From Akkermansiaceae bacterium UBA7331 (GTDB lineage Bacteria; Verrucomicrobiota; Verrucomicrobiia; Verrucomicrobiales; Akkermansiaceae): a stretch of 64,000 nucleotides of DNA. The notes under the pieces were generated by a model. The model saw only the letters and a program-made list of their open reading frames with translations, made no database searches and was not told the DNA's origin. Of this stretch, positions 25,134 to 33,866 are shown one piece after another; positions within the stretch are counted from its first letter, which is position 1, and every line of letters starts with the position of its first letter. The stretch lies in the NCBI GenBank assembly GCA_002471255.1, contig DKPP01000007.1, positions 1 to 64,000 of the forward strand, read 5' to 3'. Both the position numbers and the translations under genes were made by a program.

Positions 25134-27374
25134 ATGGACTCGATTTACTGGATTATTATTGGCGCATTACTAGTATTAGCATTATTTGACCTTTTCAATG
25201 GTGTTGCGAACGATGCAGTAAACTTCCTCAACTCGGCTATTGGTTCTAAAGCCGCTAAAGTACGTACCATTCTCATAGTAGCTTCCATAGGTGTATTGGT
25301 TGGTGCTACGTTTTCCGGTGGTATGATGGAAGTTGCTCGTAACGGCATATTTCACCCTGACATGTTTTCTTTTCATGAGGTGATGCTTCTTTTCTTAGCG
25401 GTGATGATTAGTGAGGTTATCCTCCTTGATGCCTTTAATACCTTTGGTTTACCAACATCCACTACGGTTTCTCTAGTTTTCGGTATATTAGGTTCTGCCG
25501 TTTCTACTGCCCTCTACAAGATTTCAAATAGCGAAATAAATGAATCGGTATGGAACTTTATCAACACTGATAAATCATTTGAAATTGTGACCGGTATTCT
25601 TTTATCCGTTGCGATTGCCTTTTCCATTGGTGCTTTTGTGATGTGGGTGTCACGTTTATCTTTCTCATTCAGATATCATAATCGATTTAAGTGGTTTGGC
25701 GGACTTTGGTGTGGTTTTGCCATGACATCCATTGCCTATTTTGCTTTGTTCAAAGGACTTAAACAATCCACTTTGATCGAACCTAAATGGTTGCAGATGT
25801 TGGAAAGTAACATGACTCTTTCCCTCTTTGCCAGTTTCATTATTTTTTCCTTATTAATGTATTTTTTACAATACATTTGCCGAGTAAATATCTTAAAGAT
25901 CACTGTTTTAGCCGGTACGTTTTCCTTGGCATTAGCGTTTGCAGGTAATGACTTGGTGAACTTTATCGGTGTCTTTGTCGCCGGTTTGGACTCTTTCCGC
26001 TTTGCTGCCGATGTCGTAGCCGATGGAGGCAATACGGTAGGCATCACCAGCATGGAATGCTTAATGCCGGGATATGGCAGACCTGCTGATCAATATATTC
26101 TCCTAGTAGCCGGTATTATCATGGTCTTTGCCTTATGGTTCTCAAAAAAGGCAAAAAGTGTGATTGCTACCGGAGTAGAGCTATCCCGTCAAGGTGAAGG
26201 TGGTATCGAACGTTTCGGCTCCGTGCCTCCGGCTCGTGCTCTTGTTCGTAGCGCCATGACCTTAGGTAAGGGAATTAAGCAACTTGTTCCACCACGTTTA
26301 CTCGTGCGTATCAATCGCCAATGGGATCCGGCACCACTTGTTGGTAATCCGAAAGATCGTGTAGCATTTGACCTTATCCGCGCTACCGTAAACTTAACCG
26401 TTGCATCCTTATTGATCACTTGGGCGACAGGACAAAAATTACCTCTTTCCACAACTTACGTGACCTTTATGGTAGCTATGGGTTCCTCCTTAGCAGACAA
26501 AGCATGGGGCAGCGATAGTGCTGTTTATCGCGTGACAGGTGTGTTAACTGTTATTTCCGGTTGGTTCCTTACCGGTTTTTCTGCCTTCATGATGGCAGCC
26601 ATTATTGCGGCCTTATTACATTACGGTCAAATATACGCTATTATCATTCTATTGCTCTTAACCATTACGATTTTGACGAAGTCTACCATCATGCACCGTC
26701 GTCGTGAGAATAAGATGCACAAAGAACATATCGCACAAATCACCGAAGAGAATATCTTTGAGGTATGTGGCAAACAAATTTCCGAAGGCGTATTCTCCAT
26801 TCGCGACATTTATGGTGACGTCGTTGCCAATTTCATCGAAGCTGATCGTCGTGGTTTAAAAGACTTAAACGAAGCTTCTACTCAATTATCCGCACGTTGC
26901 ACCGATAGCTTAAAATATGATATTTTGCCGATCTTAACTAAGATGCCGGGGGAATCATTGGATGTAGGTTATCACTTCCTTCGTGCCTTAGATCATTTAA
27001 GCGAATCTACTCAAAGTTTGTCCCGCATGACACAATCCATCTACACTTATGTAGATAACAATCATCAGCCGTTTATTCCGGATCAGATCGTTGATCTTAA
27101 AGCCGTGCATAATGATATGATGAAGTTCTTGGATTCTATCTGTGGCATGATTCAATCAAATGATTTCTGCCAATTGGATTACACCATGGCAATGCAACAA
27201 GAGCTATTACAGCTCATTGCCAAGGCTACAAAGCGCCAAATTAAACGCGCTCAGCGTAACCAAACAAGAACCAGATCATCATTGTTATACATCAACATGC
27301 TCAATGAGATGCGATTCATGGTGGTGCAGTTAAATGCACTTGCCATTGACCAACGCAATTTCTCCGTAGAATAG
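25134..27374 (+). CDS. pit: Pit-family inorganic phosphate transporter with a C-terminal PhoU-like domain
   Basis: 746 residues. The inverted-repeat PiT signatures are GVANDAVNFLNSAIGSKAA (about residues 23-41) and FAGNDLVNFIGVFVAGLDS (about 263-281), each followed by membrane helices; a third segment LPLSTTYVTFMVAMGSSLAD belongs to the second repeat. From about residue 540 to the end the protein is soluble and helical, with PhoU-like character. Fused Pit-PhoU proteins of about 740 residues are common in Bacteroidetes-type bacteria. It should import phosphate with cations. The usual length without the tail is about 400-500 residues. Monocistronic, followed by a strong terminator at 27519. Confidence 0.93.
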   Translation: MDSIYWIIIGALLVLALFDLFNGVANDAVNFLNSAIGSKAAKVRTILIVASIGVLVGATFSGGMMEVARNGIFHPDMFSFHEVMLLFLAVMISEVILLDAFNTFGLPTSTTVSLVFGILGSAVSTALYKISNSEINESVWNFINTDKSFEIVTGILLSVAIAFSIGAFVMWVSRLSFSFRYHNRFKWFGGLWCGFAMTSIAYFALFKGLKQSTLIEPKWLQMLESNMTLSLFASFIIFSLLMYFLQYICRVNILKITVLAGTFSLALAFAGNDLVNFIGVFVAGLDSFRFAADVVADGGNTVGITSMECLMPGYGRPADQYILLVAGIIMVFALWFSKKAKSVIATGVELSRQGEGGIERFGSVPPARALVRSAMTLGKGIKQLVPPRLLVRINRQWDPAPLVGNPKDRVAFDLIRATVNLTVASLLITWATGQKLPLSTTYVTFMVAMGSSLADKAWGSDSAVYRVTGVLTVISGWFLTGFSAFMMAAIIAALLHYGQIYAIIILLLLTITILTKSTIMHRRRENKMHKEHIAQITEENIFEVCGKQISEGVFSIRDIYGDVVANFIEADRRGLKDLNEASTQLSARCTDSLKYDILPILTKMPGESLDVGYHFLRALDHLSESTQSLSRMTQSIYTYVDNNHQPFIPDQIVDLKAVHNDMMKFLDSICGMIQSNDFCQLDYTMAMQQELLQLIAKATKRQIKRAQRNQTRTRSSLLYINMLNEMRFMVVQLNALAIDQRNFSVE

Positions 27375-27518
27375 TTGTCATGCAATGAACAATGCACCTG
27401 TCAAACTCGTCTTACCATACGTCAGCTCATTAGAAGCTATGGTTTAGAGAGAGGGCCATAATGCTTCTTTCATAGTGTTGCTGTCCATACAGGTAGTTAG
27501 TTGAATAAATAGAGAGAG

Positions 27519-27560
27519 CCCCGTCGGTTTGAAAGATAGCCGGCGGGGTTATTTATTTTA
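27519..27560 (+). terminator. Terminator of pit
   Basis: Nine-base stem CCCCGTCGG (27519-27527) with CCGGCGGGG (27540-27548), one G-T pair, followed by a T-rich tail. The 144 bases before it (27375-27518) hold no gene; ACCATA/TATGGT there could form a weak stem. Confidence 0.88.
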
Positions 27561-27630
27561 TCCTATTCATACAAACATTTATACAGAAGCAATTACATTC
27601 ATAAGTAAAAAATCACATGAAAGTTTTTTC

Positions 27631-27659
27631 TTGTGAGCCAAATTAAAATGTGGTCTATT
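27631..27659 (+). promoter_or_regulatory. Putative promoter of the nrdD operon
   Basis: TTGTGA (27631-27636), 17-base spacer, TCTATT (27654-27659). Transcription would start near 27666, at the 5' edge of the riboswitch. A TCACAtGAAA/TTTCtTGTGA hairpin (27613-27636) overlaps the -35. Confidence 0.45.
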
Positions 27660-27663
27660 CACA

Positions 27664-27842
27664 TTTAGCAAAGGTAACGGAAGACGGTGAAAATCCGTCG
27701 CGGACGCGCCGCTGTAATCAGTAAACATATATGTTGAAACCACTGAGTAGATAACTTGGGAAGGTGATACAAATAAGCTGAAAGCCAGAAGACGACCAAT
27801 GCTGTAAAGTCATTCATCTCGCGCTTAGATGTCATGAGTATC
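27664..27842 (+). ncRNA. Cobalamin (adenosylcobalamin) riboswitch controlling the class III ribonucleotide reductase operon
   Basis: The conserved core is present in order: GGTGAAAATCC (27686-27696), GCGGAC..CGCC, GCTGTAATC (27711-27719), CCACTG, GGGAAGG and the B12 box AAGCCAGAAGACGACC ending near 27797. Downstream, ATCTCGCG (27816-27823) is perfectly complementary to CGCGAGAT (27930-27937), which lies 8 bases before the nrdD ATG at 27946 and is the only purine-rich candidate ribosome-binding site. A simple model is that B12 binding changes access to this site and so represses translation; a terminator cannot be excluded (AGCAAAAA at 27843 can pair with TTTTTTGCT near 27873). Repressing a B12-independent reductase when B12 is available is a known logic for such riboswitches. 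Confidence 0.93.
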
Positions 27843-27945
27843 AGCAAAAATTTGTCGAATTCTATAGATCTCGTTTTTTGCTCGATCTTATTGATGCCAT
27901 ATCGCTCAGATGATTGATTTCATCCTTAACGCGAGATTTTCACAT

Positions 27946-30042
27946 ATGGCATCTATCATTATCAAAAGAAACGGAAAAACCGAACCGTTTCAAGGTTACA
28001 AGATTGAGACGGCAATTAAGAAAGCATTTCATAGCTCAGCCGTAGCATATAATCCGGATATCTATGAATCCGTTTTAGCTCAAATTGATTCATTGCATGA
28101 AGTCAGTGTAGAATACGTTCAAGATTTAATTGAGCGTGCATTATTTGAAGCGAAACATTTTGAAACGGCTCGAGCCTTTATTACGTATCGATTTTTGCAT
28201 AAGATGCAACGTGAACAAATCGGTGGGTATTATAAAGGTAATACTTATGTGGATTGCCAGCAAACCGTAGAGGAATACATCAACCAGAATGATTGGCGTA
28301 TATCGGCAAACTCGAATACTACCTATTCAAATGCAGGCTTAACAAACAATACCGCCGGTAAAGTTATTGCCAATTATTGGCTCGACCGCGTTTATTCTCC
28401 AATTGAAGGTAGAGCTCACCGTGAGGGTGATTTGCACATACATGATCTTGATTGTTTGACGGGATATTGTGCCGGATGGAGTCTTCGTAATTTGCTGAAT
28501 GAAGGATTTAATGGCGTTCGTAGCCGAGTAAATAGCCGCCCACCTAAACATTTTCGTGAAGCTCTTGGACAAATGGCGAATTTTTTAGGAATTTTGCAAA
28601 GTGAATGGGCTGGAGCCCAAGCTTTTAGTTCTTTTGACACCTTTCTGGCTCCCTATGTATTTCGCGATAAGTTGTCGCATTATCAAGTAAAGAAAGCTAT
28701 TCGAGGCTTTGTTTACAATCTTAACGTACCTTCCCGCTGGGGGCAGTCTCCTTTTACAAACGTCACAATTGATTGGACTGTTCCAAGAGATTTGCAAGAT
28801 CAGGCTCCCTCCAGCGGGGATTCCCATTTGCTGTCGGATATGAAAGATCGCGAGTTGGAAGAAGAAGCTAAACAACGTGGCGTGTCAACTTTGACAAGCA
28901 TGACTTATAAGCATTTTCAGCATGAAATGAATATGATTAATAAGGCATTTTATGAAGTATTAACTGAAGGTGATAGCACAGGACAACCATTCACGTTTCC
29001 TATCCCAACAGTTAATATCACTGAAGACTTTGATTGGGATGGTCCTAATGTGCTGCTGTTGTTTGAAAATGCAGCCAAGATCGGATCATCTTATTTTCAG
29101 AATTTTGTAGGCAGCCAATACAAACTTAATGAGTATGGTGAACGAATAAGAGATGAGGCTGCCTACAAACCTGATGCAGTACGTTCCATGTGTTGTCGCT
29201 TGCAGTTGGACTTAAGAGAATTACTAAAGAGAGGTGGCGGTTTATTCGGTTCAGCCGAGATGACCGGATCTATCGGAGTAGTTACCATCAATCTAGCTCG
29301 ATTAGGCTATCTATATAAGGATAGTAAGGAAGAATTATATGCTAGGCTTACTGAATTGTTAGAATTGGCCAAAACCTCCTTGGAGAAAAAACGGATCTTT
29401 GTGCAAACGATGTATGACCGAGGTCTTTATCCCTATACGAAGAGGTATTTACCCGGTTTCAGAAACCATTTTTCTACGATCGGTATCAATGGGATGAATG
29501 AATTATTGCGGAATTTCTCTTCCGACCGTTTAGATATTACAATGAAAGAGGGTAAGGAATTTGCCCTTGAAATGTTGGATTTCATTCGCAATAAAATGAA
29601 AGAATTCCAAGAAGAAACAGGAAATTTGTATAATCTGGAGGCGACTCCGGCTGAAGGCACGACCCACCGATTTGCTCGTGAGGATAAAAAAAGATTCCCT
29701 GATATTATTCAGGCAGGTACTCCGGCTCAAGCATATTACACCAATAGCACCCAAATTCCGGTGAGCCATACGGATGATTTGGTAGAAGCGCTTTTAATGC
29801 AAGATGACCTTCAATGTTGTTATACGGGAGGGACTGTCTTTCATATGTATATGAATGAAGCGATCAGTTCACCAAAAGCCTGCAGGGATTTGGTTCGCAA
29901 GGTATTATCGAATTTTAAAATGCCATACATAACGGTTACGCCTTTATTTTCCATTTGTGACAAACACGGTTATCTCAAAGGTGAGCATAAGTATTGCCCT
30001 CATTGTGATGAAGAACTTCTATTATCAATTAAAAATAAATAA
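27946..30042 (+). CDS. nrdD: Anaerobic (class III) ribonucleoside-triphosphate reductase, catalytic subunit without its glycyl-radical domain
   Basis: 698 residues from the ATG at 27946, chosen because the ATP-cone (SIIIKRNGKTEPFQGYKIE) begins just after it and the riboswitch-complementary CGCGAGAT lies directly upstream; an ATG at 27910 would add 12 residues. The core has FTFPIPTVNITEDFDWD, the active-site MCCRLQLDLRELLKRGGGLFG-type motif and GSIGVVTINLARLGYL. The C-terminus has the FSICDKHGYLKGEHKYCPHC zinc-type motif and then stops; the glycyl-radical loop that normally follows is encoded by the next gene. The enzyme reduces NTPs to dNTPs without oxygen. The stop overlaps the next ATG in TAATG. 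Confidence 0.93.
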   Translation: MASIIIKRNGKTEPFQGYKIETAIKKAFHSSAVAYNPDIYESVLAQIDSLHEVSVEYVQDLIERALFEAKHFETARAFITYRFLHKMQREQIGGYYKGNTYVDCQQTVEEYINQNDWRISANSNTTYSNAGLTNNTAGKVIANYWLDRVYSPIEGRAHREGDLHIHDLDCLTGYCAGWSLRNLLNEGFNGVRSRVNSRPPKHFREALGQMANFLGILQSEWAGAQAFSSFDTFLAPYVFRDKLSHYQVKKAIRGFVYNLNVPSRWGQSPFTNVTIDWTVPRDLQDQAPSSGDSHLLSDMKDRELEEEAKQRGVSTLTSMTYKHFQHEMNMINKAFYEVLTEGDSTGQPFTFPIPTVNITEDFDWDGPNVLLLFENAAKIGSSYFQNFVGSQYKLNEYGERIRDEAAYKPDAVRSMCCRLQLDLRELLKRGGGLFGSAEMTGSIGVVTINLARLGYLYKDSKEELYARLTELLELAKTSLEKKRIFVQTMYDRGLYPYTKRYLPGFRNHFSTIGINGMNELLRNFSSDRLDITMKEGKEFALEMLDFIRNKMKEFQEETGNLYNLEATPAEGTTHRFAREDKKRFPDIIQAGTPAQAYYTNSTQIPVSHTDDLVEALLMQDDLQCCYTGGTVFHMYMNEAISSPKACRDLVRKVLSNFKMPYITVTPLFSICDKHGYLKGEHKYCPHCDEELLLSIKNK

Positions 30043-30251
30043 TGAATATGAAACAAACTGATCAAGAAATACTGGAGAAAAACGAGGAATTGCGTACGAA
30101 ATGTACTATTTACACTCGTGTGATGGGCTATCATCGTCCTGTCGAAACGTTCAATGCAGGTAAGCAGGGCGAGTTTCTGGAAAGAAAACATTTTTGTGAG
30201 CCGGAAAGCGCTATACAGCAAGCGAAAGAATATTCGGCTCCCTTGAAATAA
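30042..30251 (+). CDS. Separately encoded glycyl-radical domain of the class III ribonucleotide reductase
   Basis: 69 residues. The segment CTIYTRVMGYHRPVETFNAG (21-40) followed by KQGEFLERKHF matches the last 50 residues of standard NrdD proteins; the radical glycine is G29 in RVMGY. The first 20 residues are charged and act as a new N-terminus. The ATG overlaps the nrdD stop (TAATG) in another frame, so the two parts are translationally coupled and made in similar amounts. Such a part must dock onto the 698-residue subunit to give an active enzyme, in the way YfiD supplies a glycyl domain for pyruvate formate-lyase. Separate small NrdD proteins occur in some anaerobes; a frameshift in a once single gene is the alternative origin. 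Confidence 0.88.
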   Translation: MNMKQTDQEILEKNEELRTKCTIYTRVMGYHRPVETFNAGKQGEFLERKHFCEPESAIQQAKEYSAPLK

Positions 30252-30269
30252 TTTGGTTGTAGTGAATAT

Positions 30270-30974
30270 ATGAGCCATCCGGACATAGTGGATATTACTC
30301 CGTTGACTTTATCTGATTATCCAGAAAAAGTGGCATGCATTCTCTGGTTTAACAATTGCAACCTCCGATGCAAGTATTGTTATAACACATCCTTAGTATT
30401 GCCTTCCATTACTCGTGATAATCAAGCTGTTGATTACTTATCTTTTTTACGAAAAAGAAAAGATTTTCTCGATGGTGTCGTCTTGTCAGGCGGGGAATGT
30501 ACACTGTGTCCGGATATTCAAATTATTTGCAAACAGATACGCGATCTTGGTTTTCTAATTAAAATTGATACGAATGGCACATCACCCGATGTCATCCGGC
30601 AGTTAATAGAGAACAAATTAGTCGATTATGTAGCTCTTGATTATAAAGCACCAAAGGGTTTATTCAGCGAAATAACCGGAAAAAAAGATTTATTTCAAAA
30701 TTTTAGTCAAACCTTGGATTTATTAATTCAATCTGAAATAGAATTTGAAGTTCGTACAACCATTCATCCTGATTTACTGGATGAAAGTGCGGTTAATCTC
30801 ATTATTGATGACTTGGTCTCTAGAAATTATCAAGGCACATATTATTTGCAATATTACTTCCATTTACCCAAAAATCTAGGTCGTCTTTCCGAGCCTACAC
30901 AAGCTTTCAACATGGAAAAACTTAGTGATCAAATTAAGGTGGAATTAAGAAATTTTTCCGATTTATACCATTAA
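30270..30974 (+). CDS. nrdG: Anaerobic ribonucleotide reductase-activating radical SAM protein
   Basis: 234 residues. The radical SAM cluster motif CxxxCxxC is C30, C34, C37 in NNCNLRCKYCYN, followed by VVLSGGECTLCPDI (SAM-binding GGE). The enzyme uses a 4Fe-4S cluster and SAM to generate the glycyl radical, here on the separate 69-residue protein. It follows that gene after 18 bases and completes the riboswitch-controlled operon. The protein is longer than the minimal 155-residue E. coli NrdG and resembles the 'ribonucleotide reductase activating protein' branch close to PflA-like enzymes. Confidence 0.92.
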   Translation: MSHPDIVDITPLTLSDYPEKVACILWFNNCNLRCKYCYNTSLVLPSITRDNQAVDYLSFLRKRKDFLDGVVLSGGECTLCPDIQIICKQIRDLGFLIKIDTNGTSPDVIRQLIENKLVDYVALDYKAPKGLFSEITGKKDLFQNFSQTLDLLIQSEIEFEVRTTIHPDLLDESAVNLIIDDLVSRNYQGTYYLQYYFHLPKNLGRLSEPTQAFNMEKLSDQIKVELRNFSDLYH

Positions 30975-31020
30975 TTCAAACAATTTTCTCAATAATACAA
31001 ATCGCATCGGTTGAGTATGA

Positions 31021-31094
31021 AGCCCCGTCCTAAAAAAGTCATTTGTAAAGCGTAGGCGAAGACGCTTGAAAAATGATTGATTAGGGGCGGGGCT
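31021..31094. terminator. Long nested hairpin after the nrd operon
   Basis: AGCCCCGTCCTAA (31021-31033) pairs with TTAGGGGCGGGGCT (31081-31094) with one bulge, and inside it TCATTT/AAATGA and AAGCGT/ACGCTT extend the rod. At 74 bases it is larger than the other terminators and lacks a long T-run on either strand. Probable operon terminator; an RNA stability element is possible. Confidence 0.6.
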
Positions 31095-31119
31095 CTTTGC
31101 GATATAGGGGAAGCTCGCC

Positions 31120-31148
31120 TTGACCTAAGAGATGAAATTCGATAAGAT
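31120..31148 (+). promoter_or_regulatory. Putative promoter of aroC
   Basis: TTGACC (31120-31125), 17-base spacer, TAAGAT (31143-31148), 6 bases before the ATG at 31155. This is one of the best-matching promoters in the window and implies a leaderless transcript. Confidence 0.65.
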
Positions 31149-31154
31149 TCAGCC

Positions 31155-32237
31155 ATGTCTAGCAGTTTTGGACACATTTTTCGTATCAGTACATGGGGTG
31201 AGTCTCATGGCAAGGGTGTTGGAGTGGTAATTGACGGATGTCCTTCATTAGTTCCCATCACCCAAGAAATAATTCAGCGCGAGTTAGATCGTCGACGCCC
31301 GGGGCAAAGCTCTATCGTCACACCAAGAAACGAAAATGACGAAGCTGTTATTTTATCCGGCGTGCTAGACGGGCAAACCTTGGGTACTCCCATAGCTATC
31401 AATATCATGAACAAGGATCACCAATCCTCTGCTTATGATGAAATGGCTGTGACGTATCGTCCTTCTCACGCAGATTACACCTATGATGCCAAATACGGCA
31501 TAAGAGCATGGGCAGGTGGTGGTAGATCATCCGCTCGTGAGACAATTGGACGTGTAGCCGCAGGAGCAGTTGCCAAAGCTGTGATGTTACAAGCTTTCCC
31601 TGAAATGGAAGTAGTAGCGTGGGTTTCTTCCATACATGATATTCAAGCCAAAACCGACTGGACTGAGGCAACGGCAGATGTTATCGAGTCAAATATCGTA
31701 CGAACAGCTGATGCTTCCGTAGTTGATGCAATGATCACAGCGATTGAAGCCGCCAAAACAGCAGGAAATTCTTTAGGGGGCGTAGTGCAATGTGTTGTGC
31801 GAAATTGCCCCCCCGGTTTAGGTGATCCTGTTTTTGATAAGCTTGATGCCACATTAGCTCACGCTTTGATGAGTATTCCCGCAACTAAGGCATTTGCCGT
31901 TGGTTCCGGATTTGACGCAGCAATGATGATGGGCTCGGAACACAACGATGCATTTTATATGGATGGAGACCGAGTAAGAACCAAAACGAATCGCTCGGGG
32001 GGCATTCAAGGCGGTATCTCTAATGGCGAAGATATTTTGATCAAACTAGGCTTTAAGCCGACCGCAACTTTGATGCTGGATCAAGAGACTGTTAATCAAT
32101 CAGGCGAAGATACGACATTAAAAGGGAAGGGTAGGCATGATGCTTGTGTGTTGCCTAGGGCCGTGCCGATTGTTGAAGCTATGGTGTGGTTGACTCTTTG
32201 CGATCATTATCTGAGACAACGTTGCCAACGTAGTTAA
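31155..32237 (+). CDS. aroC: Chorismate synthase, shikimate pathway
   Basis: 360 residues. All three family signatures are present: [16 protein letters not shown] near residue 15, [21 protein letters not shown] in the middle and a C-terminal [18 protein letters not shown]. It removes phosphate from EPSP to form chorismate with reduced FMN. Full length and ordinary start. The preceding step enzyme, AroA, is encoded separately at 46.3 kb. The next gene starts 23 bases downstream and may be cotranscribed. Confidence 0.97.
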   Translation: MSSSFGHIFRISTWGESHGKGVGVVIDGCPSLVPITQEIIQRELDRRRPGQSSIVTPRNENDEAVILSGVLDGQTLGTPIAINIMNKDHQSSAYDEMAVTYRPSHADYTYDAKYGIRAWAGGGRSSARETIGRVAAGAVAKAVMLQAFPEMEVVAWVSSIHDIQAKTDWTEATADVIESNIVRTADASVVDAMITAIEAAKTAGNSLGGVVQCVVRNCPPGLGDPVFDKLDATLAHALMSIPATKAFAVGSGFDAAMMMGSEHNDAFYMDGDRVRTKTNRSGGIQGGISNGEDILIKLGFKPTATLMLDQETVNQSGEDTTLKGKGRHDACVLPRAVPIVEAMVWLTLCDHYLRQRCQRS

Positions 32238-32260
32238 TTTTTTTACCGGAGCTATCAAGC

Positions 32261-33163
32261 ATGTCGATTGGCGAGCTTTCAAATCTAGATCCTTGGTTGA
32301 TTTACGCGATTATCGCTAGTGTCTTAATTGCGTTTCTCATCATTTGGATGATGAAAGGGGCAATTAAAATGATTTTGCTCGGCGGTAGCGTGCTTTGTGC
32401 AATTTTTACCTATTTTTGGGTGAGTAAAAATGGATTTACTTACCTATCTTTTATTACCAAAGATCCCGAAGAATGGATGGTTGTTGCCAGTTCGTGGATT
32501 TCGGCGCTTCTTGTGTTAGCTGTATTAAGCAACGGGCTATTTTGGTTTAGCAATATATTTTCGTGGAGTAGAAATGGCGTGTTTGGTGGATTTAAAGGGG
32601 CACTGACGACGATTCTTATGGGTTGCGTGATCGTTTGGGTCGGTTTGATGCTTTTATTTTACTACGGTTCCGTAGCCGAAATGACTCGCTCTAGAGAGTT
32701 GGCTCTTTATCACATGGATACGAGTAAAATTGTCTCAGTTCCTTGGGCTTATAAATGGAAACATTCTCTATCGGATAATCCGGCCACATCTTGGTTAAGC
32801 TCTTTATGTCCTGAGCATGATCCGGAGCGTCTAGCTTTATCCAAGGTCGTAGTTTATCTTTGTACTCTTGATCCGACGACTTCGGCGGCACGACGACGCC
32901 AAATTGATTATTATATGCCAAAATCTCGGCAAACCAGTCGTGTGCTGAGCCTAAAAGTACTCAGTGAAGATGAGACGATCCGTACCTCGGTGCAAAAAGG
33001 TGACATGCAGGGTTTATATAGCCATGTTAAATTAACTAAATACCTACAGGACGACGAAGTGCGTGAAGTATTTAAGAAATTAGATGTAGATACGATTTTA
33101 GGCTTCAAATTTACACGATCAAACAAGCCTCAAGCTACTTCTCAAGTTTCTAATGCCCATTAA
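32261..33163 (+). CDS. Membrane protein with CvpA-like architecture, function unknown
   Basis: 300 residues. Four hydrophobic helices occupy about residues 13-155 (WLIYAIIASVLIAFLIIWMM first), with a GVFGGFKGALTTILMG segment before the last helix that recalls the glycine-rich loop of the CvpA/colicin V production family. The C-terminal 145 residues are soluble and basic (TSAARRRQIDYYMPKSRQ) and end with a Leu-rich EVFKKLDVDTILGFKF helix. Residues shared with CvpA are few, so the call is tentative. It follows aroC by 23 bases and converges with the lipoprotein gene on the right. Confidence 0.55.
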   Translation: MSIGELSNLDPWLIYAIIASVLIAFLIIWMMKGAIKMILLGGSVLCAIFTYFWVSKNGFTYLSFITKDPEEWMVVASSWISALLVLAVLSNGLFWFSNIFSWSRNGVFGGFKGALTTILMGCVIVWVGLMLLFYYGSVAEMTRSRELALYHMDTSKIVSVPWAYKWKHSLSDNPATSWLSSLCPEHDPERLALSKVVVYLCTLDPTTSAARRRQIDYYMPKSRQTSRVLSLKVLSEDETIRTSVQKGDMQGLYSHVKLTKYLQDDEVREVFKKLDVDTILGFKFTRSNKPQATSQVSNAH

Positions 33164-33169
33164 ATAGGG

Positions 33170-33724
33170 TTATTTTTTAGTGCTTTTAGCATCTCGCTTG
33201 ATGATTAAGCTCGATTTATCTTTATTTAAAAAGGCCCAACCAAAAGATCTGACTAAAGGATAATACACAAGACGACTATCCATTTTTTTCTCACCTAATA
33301 GATCGTAAAACGCCAAATCAGCTTGCTTTCGCTTAATCGGAGCTTTTTGGCTATATGCATGAAGCAAAGCATCGTGAATCAAAGAAGGTTTAAGCTCTTT
33401 GACCGTAGTAGATCCAACAGTCATACCATCCCAAGCATAACCGGGGTAAATAGTAACCGTATTGCCTGTAGCTTTGATCACTCTCTTTTTATTCCACGGG
33501 TAACTGGCTGTCCAATATCCGAAATTGGCATTGGATCTCGGTGATGTCCAACACACCTCTTTTGTTGTTTCGTACAAAACAGAGCCATCGGGAAGTTTTA
33601 CCTTCTTATACCAATCATTTACCGTGTCTTCATAAAAAAGAATATTTTGACTACACGTGGATAAAAGCGGCAAAGAAGCCGTTAATAAAACCAAAGACAC
33701 GCGTTTTAATATCAAAGCCTTCAT
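33170..33724 (-). CDS. DUF1353-family lipoprotein
   Basis: 184 residues from the ATG at 33724, selected because it begins a lipoprotein signal (MKALILKRVSLVLLTASLP, lipobox LSTC near residue 24); an ATG at 33766 adds 14 residues before it. The body carries the DUF1353 pattern: IYPGYAWDGMTVGST, PSLIHDALLHAYSQ and KQADLAFYDLL. Most DUF1353 proteins are phage-encoded or small cytoplasmic proteins; a lipid-anchored form in the cell envelope is less common. Function unknown. Divergent from the NifU-like/GGGtGRT pair. Confidence 0.75.
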   Translation of the reverse strand: MKALILKRVSLVLLTASLPLLSTCSQNILFYEDTVNDWYKKVKLPDGSVLYETTKEVCWTSPRSNANFGYWTASYPWNKKRVIKATGNTVTIYPGYAWDGMTVGSTTVKELKPSLIHDALLHAYSQKAPIKRKQADLAFYDLLGEKKMDSRLVYYPLVRSFGWAFLNKDKSSLIIKRDAKSTKK

Positions 33725-33866
33725 TTCCGTTCGATTGTGACGCATTTTCATCCACTTTGCAATCATTCGTGTTTGCTTTTGTTAAAAAAATCCGTAAAAT
33801 CGCCGCGTCTGATAGCGTGCGCTCACCGTGCACTTTATCCGAATAACATCTACATTTCAGATTATC

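Noticed and set aside
33828..33866. Longer N-terminus for the NifU-like protein
   Set aside because: The 13 added residues are hydrophobic and unlike a scaffold protein; ATG at 33867 starts MQFTHEIEQ just before the first cysteines.
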